From contig NC_089320.1 of NCBI RefSeq assembly GCF_036669915.1, positions 9,517,233-9,581,232 of the forward strand: 64,000 nt of DNA, read 5' to 3'. This document shows, in pieces, positions 50,101 through 62,463 of the stretch (position 1 is its first letter; each line of letters starts with the position of its first letter). A program made the translations under genes and the position numbers. Origin of the DNA: Pocillopora verrucosa (Eukaryota > Cnidaria > Anthozoa > Scleractinia > Pocilloporidae). Below the pieces are notes generated by a model, which was given only the letters and a program-made list of their open reading frames with translations, was not told the origin of the DNA and searched no databases.

Positions 50101-53100
50101 CCACCATTATAGGGAGTTAAAATCATCCAATCCATCAAAATATTGTTTACATTAGTGCAGCTTGGATTGACAAGTGTAGACCGGATGTACTCATAACTGA
50201 GTCAACATATGCTACAACAATACGAGACTCAAAAAGGTTAGAATTTGATTGAATACTTTCTGCATAATTGCTTTTGAATCATTTTGTTAAAGTTGAGGAA
50301 TAACATAATATAAATCTTTCATTATAAACAGATGCAGGGAGAGAGATTTTTTAAAAAAGGTTCATGAATCCATGGACAAGGGTGGAAAGGTTAGGGGCCT
50401 CTATTTTATTTTATAATTTTTTTTTTTTAACCTCTGTATTCAGGTGATAAGTGGGATATTTGAACATTTCTATACAACATTGGGTAATAATTTTTGATGT
50501 AATGATAATGCCAGTGGTGGTAATGATTACTATTATAATTACATTTTTTTTACATATGATACAACATAGAACTTTACATGTAGTAATAAGACCTTAAGAA
50601 TATTGTAAGGATAGAGTGGATACTAGAAAATAAACATATTTATGCCCATGAACATAAACTCTGTTGCTATAGTATAGATGTAGTTTGATGTTGTTAACAT
50701 ATACTTAACAGGTGCTGATCCCAGTGTTTGCTCTGGGGAGAGCTCAAGAACTTTGTATATTATTGGAAACATACTGGTAGGATAATGAATATTAACTATG
50801 TTTTATTTTATAGGGGCACCCAAGTTCATATTGTGACTTGCTTTGTCTGCTCTTGTGAATTTTCCTATTGTTCCTCTCTTTGTCAATGTAGCAAATTTGT
50901 CTGTGCCCTATGTTTTACAAAAAAAATGAATTGTCACTAGGTTTTGCTGTACTTTTCACCTAAACTTGTCAAAAAAGTTATTCATTAATTAAGATCATTA
51001 ATCCTCATTGCTTATTTTTTCCTCATGGTATGATGTCAGTCACACTATGAGGTTTAGGGGTTGCATGGACCAAAAATTCACACACTCACACTCTCTGTTC
51101 TCTGATCTGTTTGACAACTTTGTTAGGAAGCCTAATTGTTATAAAGAAACTCACTGGTGATGTACGTTCTCACAAAAAACAGTTTCCAAGTTGGACACTT
51201 AATTATTAGTTGAAAAATTGGCAGAAGATACCATTTAATAGAATTGTTATTAATATCATACCACAAGGTTGCTCCAAGGAGCCTTTGACTCGTTATTTCA
51301 TTGTAAAATTTCCTTTCAGGGCTGATCAGAAACAATTTTATGGTTCAGTTGTTGTTTGTTTAATGTAAAGCCACCAGATGAGGTATACATTTTCTGCTCT
51401 GAATCATGTAAAATGGTGAAATGCTTGCTCTTCTGTTTAGGGACAGAATGAATTTAAAGGCACCAATATACTTTTCAACAGGACTCACTGAAAAGGTACT
51501 GTCCATCAATGAAAAATGCCCATAATATATATTTAGAGCCTTTACTTTGTTTTGTGTGTTGTTAATTACAGAATTTACTTTTACTACAGTATCAGAGTAA
51601 TTGTGGAGTAACTACAAGAAACATTTCTTTTGGGCTCTATCTTGAAAAGATGATTCTAGGTGATTAGACACTTGATCATCTTTGATTAGTAATTTCTCTA
51701 GAGGTGTGCGACCAGTTAGCATCAAGCTCCATGTTGAGCAGTCTCTTCAAAGGATCAAAAAGACATTGGTCAATAAAGTTTATCAATTGTGACAGAGTCA
51801 TAGTATCTGTGTACTTGCATTGTAAAATGTTATGTAATTTGATAGCTCATTGTCAGCTGGTAATAATGTCATTGACCAATAAATTAACTTTCTTTAGGCA
51901 AACCATTACTACAAGTTATTTGTGACCTGGACAAACCAAAAAATAAAGAACACATTTGTCCAAAGGAACATGTTCGATTTCAAACATATCAAGGTAAGTG
52001 TAAATTTAATAATGAGCAAGGAGAAGTTACACTGTAGGTTTTATTCTTCTTAAAAACAGGTTTAAAAGGTAGATATAATTTTTTTTTTACAATTATAGAG
52101 ACTCTTGAGCTGTTGGCAAAGTTGAAGCACCTACTCCTGATGGATCTAGAATCTCCTTCTCTGCAGCCTGTTTTGGTGCTGCCAGTTTTAGTCTGACCAT
52201 TTTCTTTCCTTTCTTCCTTTCAGCCTTTTGACAGGTCATATATTGACAATCCAGGACCCATGGTAAATAACTTCAATTAAAATGTTATTTTCCTTTGCAT
52301 TGGAATCAAAGGAAAAGGATATTTACATGTAGGAACCATGATTTGTTTTCTTGGAAACTTAAAAGTAATTTCATGTTATAGAGATTAACGTACCTTTAAA
52401 TAATTTGAAAATTATCTTCAAATGTGCATAAAAAAAACTTGATTACAGGCGAGACACACTCTGACTCTTTCAAACAAATTTGTCCAATTGCCTTTGCCTC
52501 ACTACTCTTTTTTTTCTGTGCCGTGGTGATCTGCTTGAACACTTAGTGTAGGCACTAAAGAAAAAGGCACTCTTGAATCAGGCAATAAACTTTTAAAGAT
52601 AATCAGAACATCAGCTGTTTGATAACCCTTTCACTCCCAGCAGTGACCAAAACATACTTTATCCTTGGCTTACAATGTCATTAAAATATTATTACAATAT
52701 CAAGCAGACAAGTGATGAGAATTAAGACAAATACCAATTAGGGGATTTTCATTTGGTCAAATACTAAATTCTCAGAACTAGAACATAAGCAATTTATGGC
52801 TGGCAGTAAGAAGAATTACTTAAGAAATCTTGGGAGTGAAACGGTAAATGGCACATTGGAGTTTTGCATGAGCAGCTTGTCTAATGTGTTGTACCTTATT
52901 TTGAATGTAATAACTTTTTGTATTGCAGTTCAATTACATGATCAATTTATGCATGGTGATTTGCATTGTGTTTAACTTTCTATCTTTTCTCTCTTAAGGT
53001 TGTGTTTGCAACACCTGGTATGCTTCATGCTGGATTGTCATTACAGATCTTCAAGAAGTGGGCAGCAGATGAGAAGAACATGGTATTTGGTTGTTGTAAA

Positions 53101-56100
53101 TCATTTTTTATTTCTCTTTTCTGCAGAGTATTACTCTGATACATTAAGTTCAGTGCATGAAGTTGTTACTGAGTCATGTTATTCCTGTGTGATGTGATGT
53201 AGGTTGTAATTCCTGGTTACTGTGTTGCTGGAACTGTTGGTCACAAGGTGCTGTCAGGACAGAAGAAAATTGAATTAGACAAGAAAAGTGTTGTAAGTGA
53301 TCATACTCACATACACACGAAATTCATATTGAGTGACTCTAAAATGTTGATTAAATGACTCTGATAACAAAAAAACTGCATTTATTATGTACTTCTGGAC
53401 TACTTTATGTTATGATCATAGATTTTGTTTACTTTTTAGTTGGGGTGTGTTGGTTATATTGAGTGAAGGGCTAATACTTGAAGAATCAGCTTAAAAAAAA
53501 AACCCTTCATGGTTGCTATATGGCAAAACACAGTTGATGTTATCTTGTTTTACCCCCCACCAATGCAGAACCAAAGTTTCTTTAGAGATTTGCCCCCTTA
53601 ATTCATTTATTGATTACAGTTTGTTTGTCAAGCAGTTTTTAACTTCCAACAATTAAATTCAGGTGTGCCTCAAGGAGGTGACTAACCTTGAATATGAGTG
53701 CATCAAATAATATAGTTTTTCCCCTAAAGCTTTTTAATGGTACTTAATGTGAATATGTTATATTTTTGGTAGATTGATGTGAAGCTTTCAGTTCAGTACA
53801 TGTCCTTCAGTGCACATGCTGATGCCAAAGGAATCATGCAACTCATTCGCCAGGTTTGTCTTGTCAATTTAGTTAGACAAGTTCCCTTACCTGTTGGCTG
53901 CAGTCAGTCTGTACATGAAGTGATTTTATTTTTCCTTGATCTTTTTCATTGTTTGTCAGCCAAGTACGTCATACTTGTTTTATTTATCTTATGTAGATAT
54001 AATAGACAAAAGAAAGTGGCATCCCAATTAAACTTTTGTATAATTTTTTGCCTTTAGAGACACTGCTTGAAAAGGGAAAAACGTTTGTGCCAAGTTTTCT
54101 CACATTATAACTATTTTTTTGCGCAGGCTGAACCTAAGAATGTTGTTTTGGTTCATGGAGAAGCAGGCAAAATGGATTTTCTAAAGCAGCAAATCGAGAA
54201 AGAATTTGGTAAGTTAAAAAAAGCACTTCAGCAGAAATGGACTATTAAGTTTAAAGTGATGATGAAATGAGTATTGTGTTGATGAATCAAAGACTACAGT
54301 GTGAAACATCAGAGCTGATTTCAATTTGCACTGTGTGCATTTAGAATTCAGCTGTTTGGCTTTCAAAATGTAATACAATGTAAGTTTTTTTTTTCAAATT
54401 TAGCACCACATCTGCTTATCATTCCAAGGGCTTAAGCATAGTTAGATTGCATGCTCATTCCCTCACTCATGTGGGTTTTTGGCCATGCCATGTTGGCCTC
54501 AATCGAAATGTGCCAGTCATATTCTTAGGCCAGAGGGAGAGAAGCAAGAAGAACCTCTGATAGGAATCAAGCTTTCTCAATTATAAATGAGATTTTTTAC
54601 CTCAATTGATAGGAATTGGATGCTTCAAACCAGCAAATGGGGAAACAGTGTGTATGGAGACCATTCCCACTATTGCAGTTGATATGTCACTAGCTCTGCT
54701 CAAGAGAAAAGTTATGTCACTAGAGAAGAAAGGTAAGTGACTGATCGAAGTGATTGGTCACTTAAATAAAGGAGGGAGTGGGTAGGAATGACAGTAGGCA
54801 GTGGTCTGGGTTCAAGTGTAAGCACTGACTTTCTTTCTCATTTAATAAAGTTTGTCTGTGAAAGTGTCTAGTTCTTTCTTTGTGAGTCTGTGTGTGTGGG
54901 TGCGTGCGTGCGTGCGTGTTCATGTGCGCGTGAAAATTCAAAAGCAGTAGCAAGTTAACTCGCCATTTTATTCGTATTTTATTCGGGTAGTGTGATGCGC
55001 TGAAGACAGAATTGAGAAAATTAAAATCCTAAACAATTAATTGCATACAAAGACAATTCCACTTTTGGTTCCAAACGTTCAGTTTTATTGATAGTGGTAA
55101 GCTGGCGCTGCAGTGCTCTAGATCCTAATCACAACGAGAGAAAGTTGGCTTCTGGGTTAACCGTTTGACCCGGCCTTTCTGGAACGATCGTGATGTAAGT
55201 TGTCGTGGAAATAGCGGTAGATTTTCAGGGTGAATAATGCTGAGAATTGAGCGATTCATCAATCAGGATTTATTCCTGATGTAACGATAAATTTTTGACA
55301 TTAAGTGGAATTTATGATGATTAGCCTGGAGCCATTACCATTTTTCATGAGTAGAGAACATTCATGAATGGTGTTTAGCAGTTTCACTTGCCGAAAATAT
55401 ATTTGTGCTTTTATCTCTTCGGTTATGTCAATGAAATCTAGAGTAAGTATACTAGATATAGTCGCTTTCCATTTCATAAAGTCCTCTTCACATTATACAC
55501 CGCTTTTTTTTTTTCCAGATGCCAAACGAGCCAAACTCACTCCACACAATAATCATTTACCCGTCCAAGGAGTGTTAGTTATGAAAGACACGGTAGGTTG
55601 TTCTGTTGTTTTTCCTCATTGTGCTGTGCAGTAGTTTTTAGTAGAGGACGCCGTTTATGACGGTCAGCAATCGTTAAAGCAATGGTGTTACACTTCAGGT
55701 CGAGAACTCCGTAACCGTGCACAGCCTTTTACTTTTTCTTCTTCTTCAAACTTAGGAACAGAATAAATTAATGAGATGTTTTCCCTTGACCAGCAAGCTC
55801 GACATGATTTGTATGCCGTTCAACGTTGTGCTTGTTCAGATACAAGACATTTAGCAAAATGTGCAGTAAAGAAATCGGTCGAACTTCATAACCTATGCAA
55901 TTCATAACCTACATGCTGTATCAGTGGTTTTATTTTTAGTCTTGGTGATCAGTTTTAACTGCCTCTCTTTGCTGTCTTTGTAGTCTGTAAGATTAGTGGA
56001 ACCAGCTCAAGCCATGAAGGAACTGGGACTGACTGAACACAAGCTTCGTTTTACATCATCAGTCACTTTAGAGACTACAATACCATACCACATGTTTATA

Positions 56101-57361
56101 GAAAAGTTGCAGTCTCAGCTAAAGAGGTAGGTTGTGTCCATTAAAAACCATTAGAGGATATCTTAAACATTCTTTAGCCTACTTGAGTGGTACTTCTCTC
56201 GCATTATTTTAGTTACTCCGGACTCTTTCGGAAGTGTGTGTTTTATCAATGGAAGTCGTACGATTGCAATGAAGAAAAAACAGTTCGAAGGGTAACTTTG
56301 CGTGCTTCCCACGATAGCTCGTCGATTGCTTTCACAATGTCACGAAATAACTGTTTCCCGGATCATTCAACCAATCACAGTACAGAAAACGGTCTGTGAT
56401 TTAAACAATGTTACATTTTACCAATTAGTGCTTAGAAATCAGGCAAGTAAAAGTGACAAAGAATAGAGATAGCATTCACAACTCGTTTCCTGTCGCCGTA
56501 TCGGTCAGTTTTGTGTATAATAAGTGTACTCCGGTACCTTGAATCGTACTGTAATTGACTTAGTATTTTTTTTTTTTTAATTCGTGGATGTTTGGATAAT
56601 TGAAGACTTCTTCCAAATTACTCGGTCCAGCGAGTGGCGGAAGGTTGTTTATCAGTGGATGACTCTGTTCTTATCAAGGTTAGTGTTGGCTATTGGAAGT
56701 TGTTTTTGTATTTGTCTGTAGTTCTGTCTTTTTTTTTTCTTTTTTTTTTTTGCAACTGCTTTGTTCCGATCCTCAATTTGATTTGTCAGACATATTGTAC
56801 ACGGGATAGAGAACTGCTCAGAAGTGGAAATGACAATAGCAAGGACACTGACTATAGAAATGGCAATGGCGATGTAGAGGCGCACTGAAATGATCGGCTT
56901 GACCTCGTTGGTGACAACTAAAGGCTTTATTTTGTAGTGTCCCTTTAAGGAACGAAACTAAAAAACCTTTGCCGGATTCAAGCTATCACCAGCGCTATTA
57001 TTATGATACTGTCTATTTTTCCTTCCTTTTGTATTTTGTGCTCCATCAATCTCGCCAATGAAGTAATTTAGTTCCTTCACTTGATATAAGTCGTGTTACA
57101 TTACAGATATCAGGAAGTAGTGATGACGTAACTCATGAGGCTTCTAACTGTACGGCTTTGGTTTCATGGACATTACAGGTGACGATTACGTTTGTATCAA
57201 CTGTTTAATTTCGTGTCTTGAATGACTTGAATGTAATACAGATGTAACGACTTTATATTTTTTTTCATTTCCAGGAAGAGGAGTTAGGAAGTCACGTGCT
57301 GTCGTTGCTACGTGACAGAATAACCAGACCTTTGCTCCCATTTGGTGAGTCTGGTGAGTGA
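44115..57361 (+). CDS. INTS11: Integrator complex subunit 11, RNA endonuclease
   Basis: Twenty-five exons, phases all consistent, 620 aa (human 600): 44115-44142, 45453-45464, 46531-46616, 46799-46872, 47373-47484, 47999-48058, 48730-48786, 49221-49319, 49796-49830, 50156-50236, 50332-50389, 50712-50776, 51441-51495, 51898-51993, 52224-52262, 52999-53082, 53203-53292, 53773-53853, 54127-54208, 54613-54732, 55519-55592, 55984-56126, 56606-56678, 57107-57178, 57275-57361. Metallo-beta-lactamase motif HFHLDH at 68-73 binds the two zinc ions; [42 protein letters not shown] and VLVHGEA complete the MBL/beta-CASP catalytic core. It is the nuclease of Integrator, which cleaves snRNA 3' ends and attenuates nascent mRNAs, working with INTS9. 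Exon 2 is only 12 nt, and intron 6 starts with GC (GCAAGT). Intron 2 contains a decayed PLE and intron 15 a MITE. The C-terminal exons 23-25 are the least conserved part. Confidence 0.96.
45453..45464 (+). other. INTS11: 12-nt micro-exon of INTS11 (exon 2)
   Basis: GAGCTGGGCAAG between CTATCCAG and GTATGT. It supplies the second part of the codon begun in exon 1 and encodes G-A-G-Q, needed for the family sequence VPLGAGQDVGRSC. Without it the frame is kept but the conserved residues are lost. Confidence 0.85.
45690..46500 (-). mobile_element. Decayed Penelope-like element in INTS11 intron 2
   Basis: Antisense to INTS11. The segment 45715-46000 is a diverged copy of the endonuclease region at 16.0-16.3 kb. 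Upstream frames keep PLE residues, such as [28 protein letters not shown] and [14 protein letters not shown] (frame 45984-46352), and [20 protein letters not shown] (frame 46401-46598), but frames are broken between them. Only the C-terminal RT edge and endonuclease remain. The relic ends within about 30 bp of the exon 3 acceptor. Confidence 0.8.
48059..48060 (+). other. INTS11: GC splice donor (GC-AG intron) of INTS11 intron 6
   Basis: Exon 6 ends TTCACTTCACAG and the intron begins GCAAGT. Otherwise the site matches the donor consensus perfectly (CAG/GCAAGT), as is usual for GC-AG introns. The next exon starts in phase at 48730. Confidence 0.85.
52626..52844 (-). mobile_element. MITE-like element, copy 2, in INTS11 intron 15
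   Basis: Bounded by CCCTTTCACTCCCA and TGGGAGTGAAACGG. Its interior is the reverse complement of the copy at 32.5 kb with many substitutions (for example ACAATATCAAGC and GATGAGAAT are shared). No coding capacity. Confidence 0.6.
54884..54932 (+). repeat. GT/GCGT microsatellite in INTS11 intron 20
   Basis: A run of GTGTGTGTG followed by GCGTGCGTGCGTGCGTG and further GT/GC alternation. Alternating purine-pyrimidine sequence, prone to length variation. Confidence 0.7.
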
Positions 57362-57540
57362 ACAGGACACTGCACCCGACGATATCCTCGGCACGACCCA
57401 CATATATGACGTTACGACGCAACATCAAGGGTGCTAATGCTGCTTTGTACAACGTGGCTGCCTTACCAATACGAGAGTCGTTGATGTTCCTGTTGTACAA
57501 GCGATCGACGTAAGAAAGTCGAAGTACAGGACAATTTAGT

Positions 57541-57720
57541 ATTATCAACTGAGTTAATAACGTAAATAGGCCACTGTAACGAGTTTAAAGGCTGACGCGT
57601 CGAGCGTTAGCCCTTCGTCAGAGCGATCTATCGCTCTGACAGTTGATAATACTAAATTACCCTGTTATACTCTCCCACCGACGCAGCCCCGCAGTTTCTT
57701 TAGAAACTTACCCCCTTTAT
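57541..57720. repeat. PLE family 2 terminal-repeat relic after INTS11
   Basis: Contains the ATCAACTGAGTTAATAACG start, a mutated hammerhead-like core (57597-57620), a short head-to-head palindrome (TCAGAGCGAT/ATCGCTCTGA), then the subterminal CTCCCACCGACGCAG and TTTCTTTAGAAACTTACC sequence. It lies 180 bp after the INTS11 stop and before a candidate AATAAA, so it is probably part of the INTS11 3' UTR. Confidence 0.7.
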
Positions 57721-57812
57721 CCAAGGTCGAAGTACGTTTGGGCTTCTGCTTACAACTTGTAAATGTGGCAATTAACTGTAAATAGTCCTCATTTTGAAAT
57801 AATCACCACCTG

Positions 57813-57818
57813 AATAAA
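57813..57818 (+). terminator. Candidate poly(A) signal for INTS11
   Basis: AATAAA about 450 nt after the INTS11 stop, downstream of the PLE relic. Another lies near 57886. Confidence 0.3.
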
Positions 57819-58064
57819 GTGACTGCAACTTCCAGTTTAATGGTATCACTGCGAAATTGAAATTATAGATCATCGCATCCGCGCCCAAATAAAAGGAAGG
57901 GCATTATTTCTTGTTTCCTGCTGCCGCTTGTTAAATAGTGGTTGAAACAAGGTTGATAAATCAGATAAGGGTAATTAATAATGAGACTACGAGCTCAAGA
58001 TTTCAATCAGGAAGTTCTCCCTTGTGCTTCTACAGATATTTTCAGCAAACATTTTTTGGTACTT

Positions 58065-60134
58065 CTATGATAGGTACATACTAAAAACGTACAAAATTCC
58101 AAATGAAGCATATAAGACGGCAATTTTTTGTGGTAGAGTGAAATGTTTCCCTTCAAAACACGCTACACTTAAATTAAAGGCGAAAGGTAGAGTAAGCAAA
58201 GTTAACCCGAAATACAGCGAGGTAGTTGCAGCTTGTAAACCTACAATTACATATGGGAACAACATAAACAAAGTGTGAAAATAACATGCGCGCTGTGGTC
58301 CAACAAGTACTGCCAGTGTCCTGTAGCCAGCTCTGATGTCTGTCTTAAGATCACGTGTGTTTTGACTAGGGGGAAAAAAACACGTCAAACGTCACATTGT
58401 ATTAATAGGAACAATTTATGACCCTTAAGTCGTCTATTCTCAATATCTGACCCAGAGGAACAGGGACTCTGGGAACATGAATCAATAGTACTGCGAAAGC
58501 TCAAACTATATGGCCGTACGCATGCGTGTAGAACCTGTGTCATCAGTGTCCACGGAAAGGTTTCGCAAATGGTCGATTTGTCCGTAAAAGTGCTGGTTGT
58601 TCTGCTGCCTTTCTCTTACTTTTCTCTTTTTTGAGACCTTTCAGTTGTGCGAAAAAAGACCCAGCATTTCGACGTTGGTAATCGGTGCTCTATATGCTGG
58701 TCCTATATATATATTCTATATTCTTATATAGATCTATATCTTATATATTGTGGGAAGAAAAAGACAAATTAACTACTAGTTCATCCTTACAGACCTGTTT
58801 CGTGGTTACCCACTCATCAGGGGATTTAATGAGAATAGATCTTTACCATCGCTACCATGGTAAAGATCTATTCTCATTAAGTCCCCTGATGAGTGGGCAA
58901 CCACGAAACAGGTCTGTAAGGATGAAATGGTAGTTTATTTGTCCTTTTCTTCCCACAATATATACATCGCTCTACTCCTATGCATTGAGCACTGTCTTAC
59001 GTAAAGTCAAAATTACTCTTTATATCTATATCTTATATATATCCTATATCTATAATCTATATTCTTAAAAATATTGTGTATTGGATTTTTCCTTTATCCA
59101 GATCAACCACGAACTTTGAGATTAACAGCCCTTGACTTAAGAAGCGGGAATTTAATTTCGATTCATTATTCTGCCTGATTATGGCTTGATTGAAGCCACT
59201 GTTACGATAAACGCAAACTTCCGCGGGTATAATGAGATGCGTAGTGCGTAGTGCGTAAAGCAGCCAAGCGTAACAGGTGTAAGGATTAGATTCATTACAC
59301 GGAGTTAGCTTTTTCTCATAATTGCGATGTCTGAGTAACTCAGTCACGAAAGAATATCACTAGCCTAAGAACCAATAGTAGAAACGAGAATATGTCCTTA
59401 GCCCTGTAACCTCGGTCACACTTGACTAGCTTTCGTCGACTTGACGATCTCGTGGGAGGCAACCCGAGTGGTAAGGGTTAAATTATTCAAGAGACAAGTA
59501 AACATGTCTCGCGCTTGAGGTGTCACGTATGAGTTAAAAAAAAGTAAGAGGCAACTTCCTACCTGTGAAATATAGCTTCTGTGAATAGCATAAAAGGCAA
59601 AGAGTAAGTTACCATCCAAGTATACGACAATTGCCGGTGAACGGTTCCAACCTGTTGAATGTAACTGAACACAAGAGACAGAGGACCGAATATCCCACAG
59701 GCTAACACGTCGCCGACTACAATGTTCTTCAATCCTCCACCATGTAACATTGAAGTGAGAAAACCAGTAGCGTACAGGCCAAATTCCAGCCTGAATTCTG
59801 CTTCAGAGACCACAGCTAGACAGCAAAACGCTGCTGAAGCAAGAACATAACTCCATACCGCCCATTTTGCGCTGATTTCGAGCGTGACTCGTCTTGTGGT
59901 AGACGAAATGAAAAACCTTCGGTCTTCGGCCTCGTAATACGAGTTTGCAAAGTTCCCTGCCGCGTGAGTGAGGAGGATAACAAGAGCTGTGAGGAAACAT
60001 TTCACAACATCAAACTTGCCGTCATGTTTCCAGGCGAGAACTGTCCCCAGAAGAAATGACAAAATCGACGCTGGGAAGGTCCATGGCTCCAATGATTTAA
60101 TAAATATGTTGCGTTTGTTTGAGTTAAAAGACAT
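58065..60134 (-). CDS. UBIAD1-like prenyltransferase paralogue B, first Asp motif altered
   Basis: Two exons, 60134-59563 and 58365-58065, GT-AG, 290 aa. The second UbiA motif is intact and is built across the splice (FHSQNTRDLKTD, then IRAG). The first motif is not: where UBIAD1 has N-T-Y-Y-D-x6-D this protein has NSYYEAEDRRFF, so the first Asp is Glu, the second is missing, and the following DDRTLVD is replaced. The rest keeps the fold: PWTFPASILSFLLG, LTHAAGNFANS, GGGLKNIVVGD, LFTEAIFH. Several membrane helices are evident. The altered motif suggests changed metal/substrate binding or a non-catalytic role; no stop or frameshift indicates decay. It is convergent with INTS11 (about 700 bp apart) and in tandem with copy C. 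Confidence 0.9.
58743..58963. repeat. Long palindrome with two hammerhead-like cores (third retroelement-type repeat)
   Basis: Arms of about 107 bp (58743-58849 and 58857-58963) are near-perfect inverted copies around a 7-nt centre, with only a handful of mismatches. Each arm holds CTGATGAGTGGG...CCACGAAACAGGTC, plus strand in the right arm and minus in the left. It lies in the intron of UBIAD1 copy B. The flanks are TATA/CTATAT low-complexity sequence. Confidence 0.75.
58886..58909 (+). ncRNA. Hammerhead-ribozyme-like core, perfect conserved core
   Basis: CTGATGA, then stem II GTGG-GCAA-CCAC (4 Watson-Crick pairs, tetraloop), then GAAAC, followed closely by AGGTC, where GTC could be the cleavage triplet with a 2-bp stem III. 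A clear stem I was not found. The mirror copy is at 58820-58797 on the minus strand with loop GTAA. Confidence 0.5.
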
Positions 60135-61945
60135 AGTCAGCTGTTATTTTTTTTTTACAGCTTAAATGTCACGTGATAAAACGTCAGAAAATTCGGTGAA
60201 ATTGGCAAAGGTCGAAAGGAACAATTTTTTTTCGGTGACTATAATGAAATTTGGACGCAGTTTAGAGTGAAGTTCTCTCTAGTCTATGGATTTGATGCGA
60301 AATGTGGGTGGAAAATGTAATCAATATGCAAGACAATGATAATCTAGCAAATTCCTATGCTAATGTCCAGTGGATAAAAATAACATCAATTTACATCGCT
60401 GTTTACAAGGTTAAGGGTATTTTTATATGGAAATTAATTAGTCTCATTCAAGACACGAGGATGATGTTCGAGGAAAAGAAGAAAATTGAATCAGTTTTGA
60501 TCCACCTTACCTTTGGTCCAGTTTATCACATATTTAACAAAGCTAAAAAAAAAATTTCTTTAGTGTGACTCGGTGGTTAAAAGAGCAGTTACACTGGCAT
60601 CAATTCCCAGTGGAAAATGCTGCATGAAACAAGTTAATAGTTCACAACGTTTGAAGAGAAAAGAAAAATGTAGAAGAATAGAGAAAGCTGTAGCAAACAA
60701 TGAATCATGCATCAGGAATGCCGCATGATTTGCTTATGACGTGTTCACAAGACTCACCATCTTTGTGTCCACAGCAACCGAAAAGGAACCGTCTTCTATT
60801 TTGGTCCACAAATATTTTCTTAAGAGGTCTTAAGAGATTGAACGGTCTCCGGTCTTTTTAATTTAACCTTTACAGGTTCTGATAGGCTCTGAATGGCGTC
60901 GCTAGGGTGTGTTTTTTAACAATGTACAAAGTACCCCAAGTACTTGGTGGAAGCAAATGAATCGTAGCTATTTTATTAGCTTTAGTAGCAAATTTCCCTT
61001 AATTTCAGTTATTTATTAATTCATTCCTCCGTGGATCTTTATTTCTGGCCATTTATACCATTTCATTGTGCCGCCATTCGGTATTTCTAAGATTTGAGAC
61101 TACAATCAGCGTTGACTTAGTTGACACATCATGTTTGCCGAGTCTTATTTACGTGCAGAAGGTCACTCCTGTTTCTACCACGGTCCTAATCACCCTCCTC
61201 TATTCAATGTTTCCAGTATGTAAATAAAAGTTCATGGAATCACGATACAACATTGTTTTCTTTTCCTTTTTTTTTTTGTTTTGGGGGGGGGAGGGGGGAG
61301 GGACGTATAGTTTGACTTAACGAGGGCTAAAGAGATCATTTGAAGTGAAAGGGGGTTTAAAAGGTCAATGTGTCAACAATTTGTCGGCGGTTGTAGGTAA
61401 CCGAGTTGTTGTCAGGGAGCAAACTGGTGTAGAACTTCTGGTTAAGAATATCACAGTTCTATTGCCGTCACTCCACTGACTCAGACGCCTGACATTGTTA
61501 TACTATTATATGTTGTTGTGAAAGGCAACCAACGATGCATTGTATGATAAATTGTATCATGACACCAAGATAAGAAACTCATTACAGATGTCTCAGCCTT
61601 TACATAATCAAAAGCCCGAGAAAAAAAATCCCAATAAAGCTAACTGAAAGGTGACGAACTGTATTGTGGCGGGCTCGATAAGATTTGCTCAGCAGGCTCG
61701 ATTGCCACGTTTCTTCCCCATCCTCGAGACGATCGTAGAGTGGATTCGAAAATACGGCTGAAACAACCTCGTGGTCACTGTACGTTCAAAGAGGGCACTT
61801 AGGCGCATGTCCGAAGCAATCAGCTGGGTAAAGGCAAGTTCAACAGCAATCTTAATTGCGCTTTGTGAAAGTGAGCTTCAGGGAATTAGTATGTTCAACC
61901 GCACAACAAGTTACATCTCAACATATTGTATCAATCAACAATTCA
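60135..61945. other. Intergenic between UBIAD1 copies B and C
   Basis: Promoter side of copy B and 3' side of copy C. AT-rich with a G-rich run near 61284-61302; no gene or clear repeat recognised. Confidence 0.4.
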
Positions 61946-62424
61946 TTATGAAATAATCAGCCCAGTCAAGTAAAGTAAGCCAAACAGGAGATTGAGCTGA
62001 GCGGTTTTTTGAGGAATCATGATCATATCTCCATGGAGACATAGAGACGAGAAATGAACAGCCAGTGGGGCCGTTACGAAAGGGAATAGTAGAGTCCAAG
62101 AAGAACTCAAGGCCAGGATACACAGTACAACATATGGACCAATCAGAAGTAAGCAGTACAGAACGCAAGCATACTGCTTGCCAAGTAGAATGGCCAATGT
62201 CACAGCTCCTGATGATTTATCACTCTCCAGATCACGTGTGTTGTTCCTGAAGAGAGGGAAAGGACAATTTTAAATACAATTGAGTTTCAGCCAAAGAACA
62301 ACTCATGTCGGAGATACAATTGGTATAAGGAATCATGTGAGGGGGGTAGGGAATTGCGTTCATGTACGATGTCGTGCATAATGATAGTTTTATCAGGTAT
62401 GACTTACAGATAAATAAAGAGGCA

Positions 62425-62463
<39 letters not shown>

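Noticed and set aside
57186-57548. Minus-strand ORF of 120 codons overlapping the last INTS11 exon
   Set aside because: The half over 57275-57361 is antisense to a well-supported INTS11 exon, and the rest shows no domain; I could not support a gene.
61284-61302. Poly-G run as a regulatory G-quadruplex
   Set aside because: A simple G/A-rich run next to poly-T; nothing links it to a gene start.
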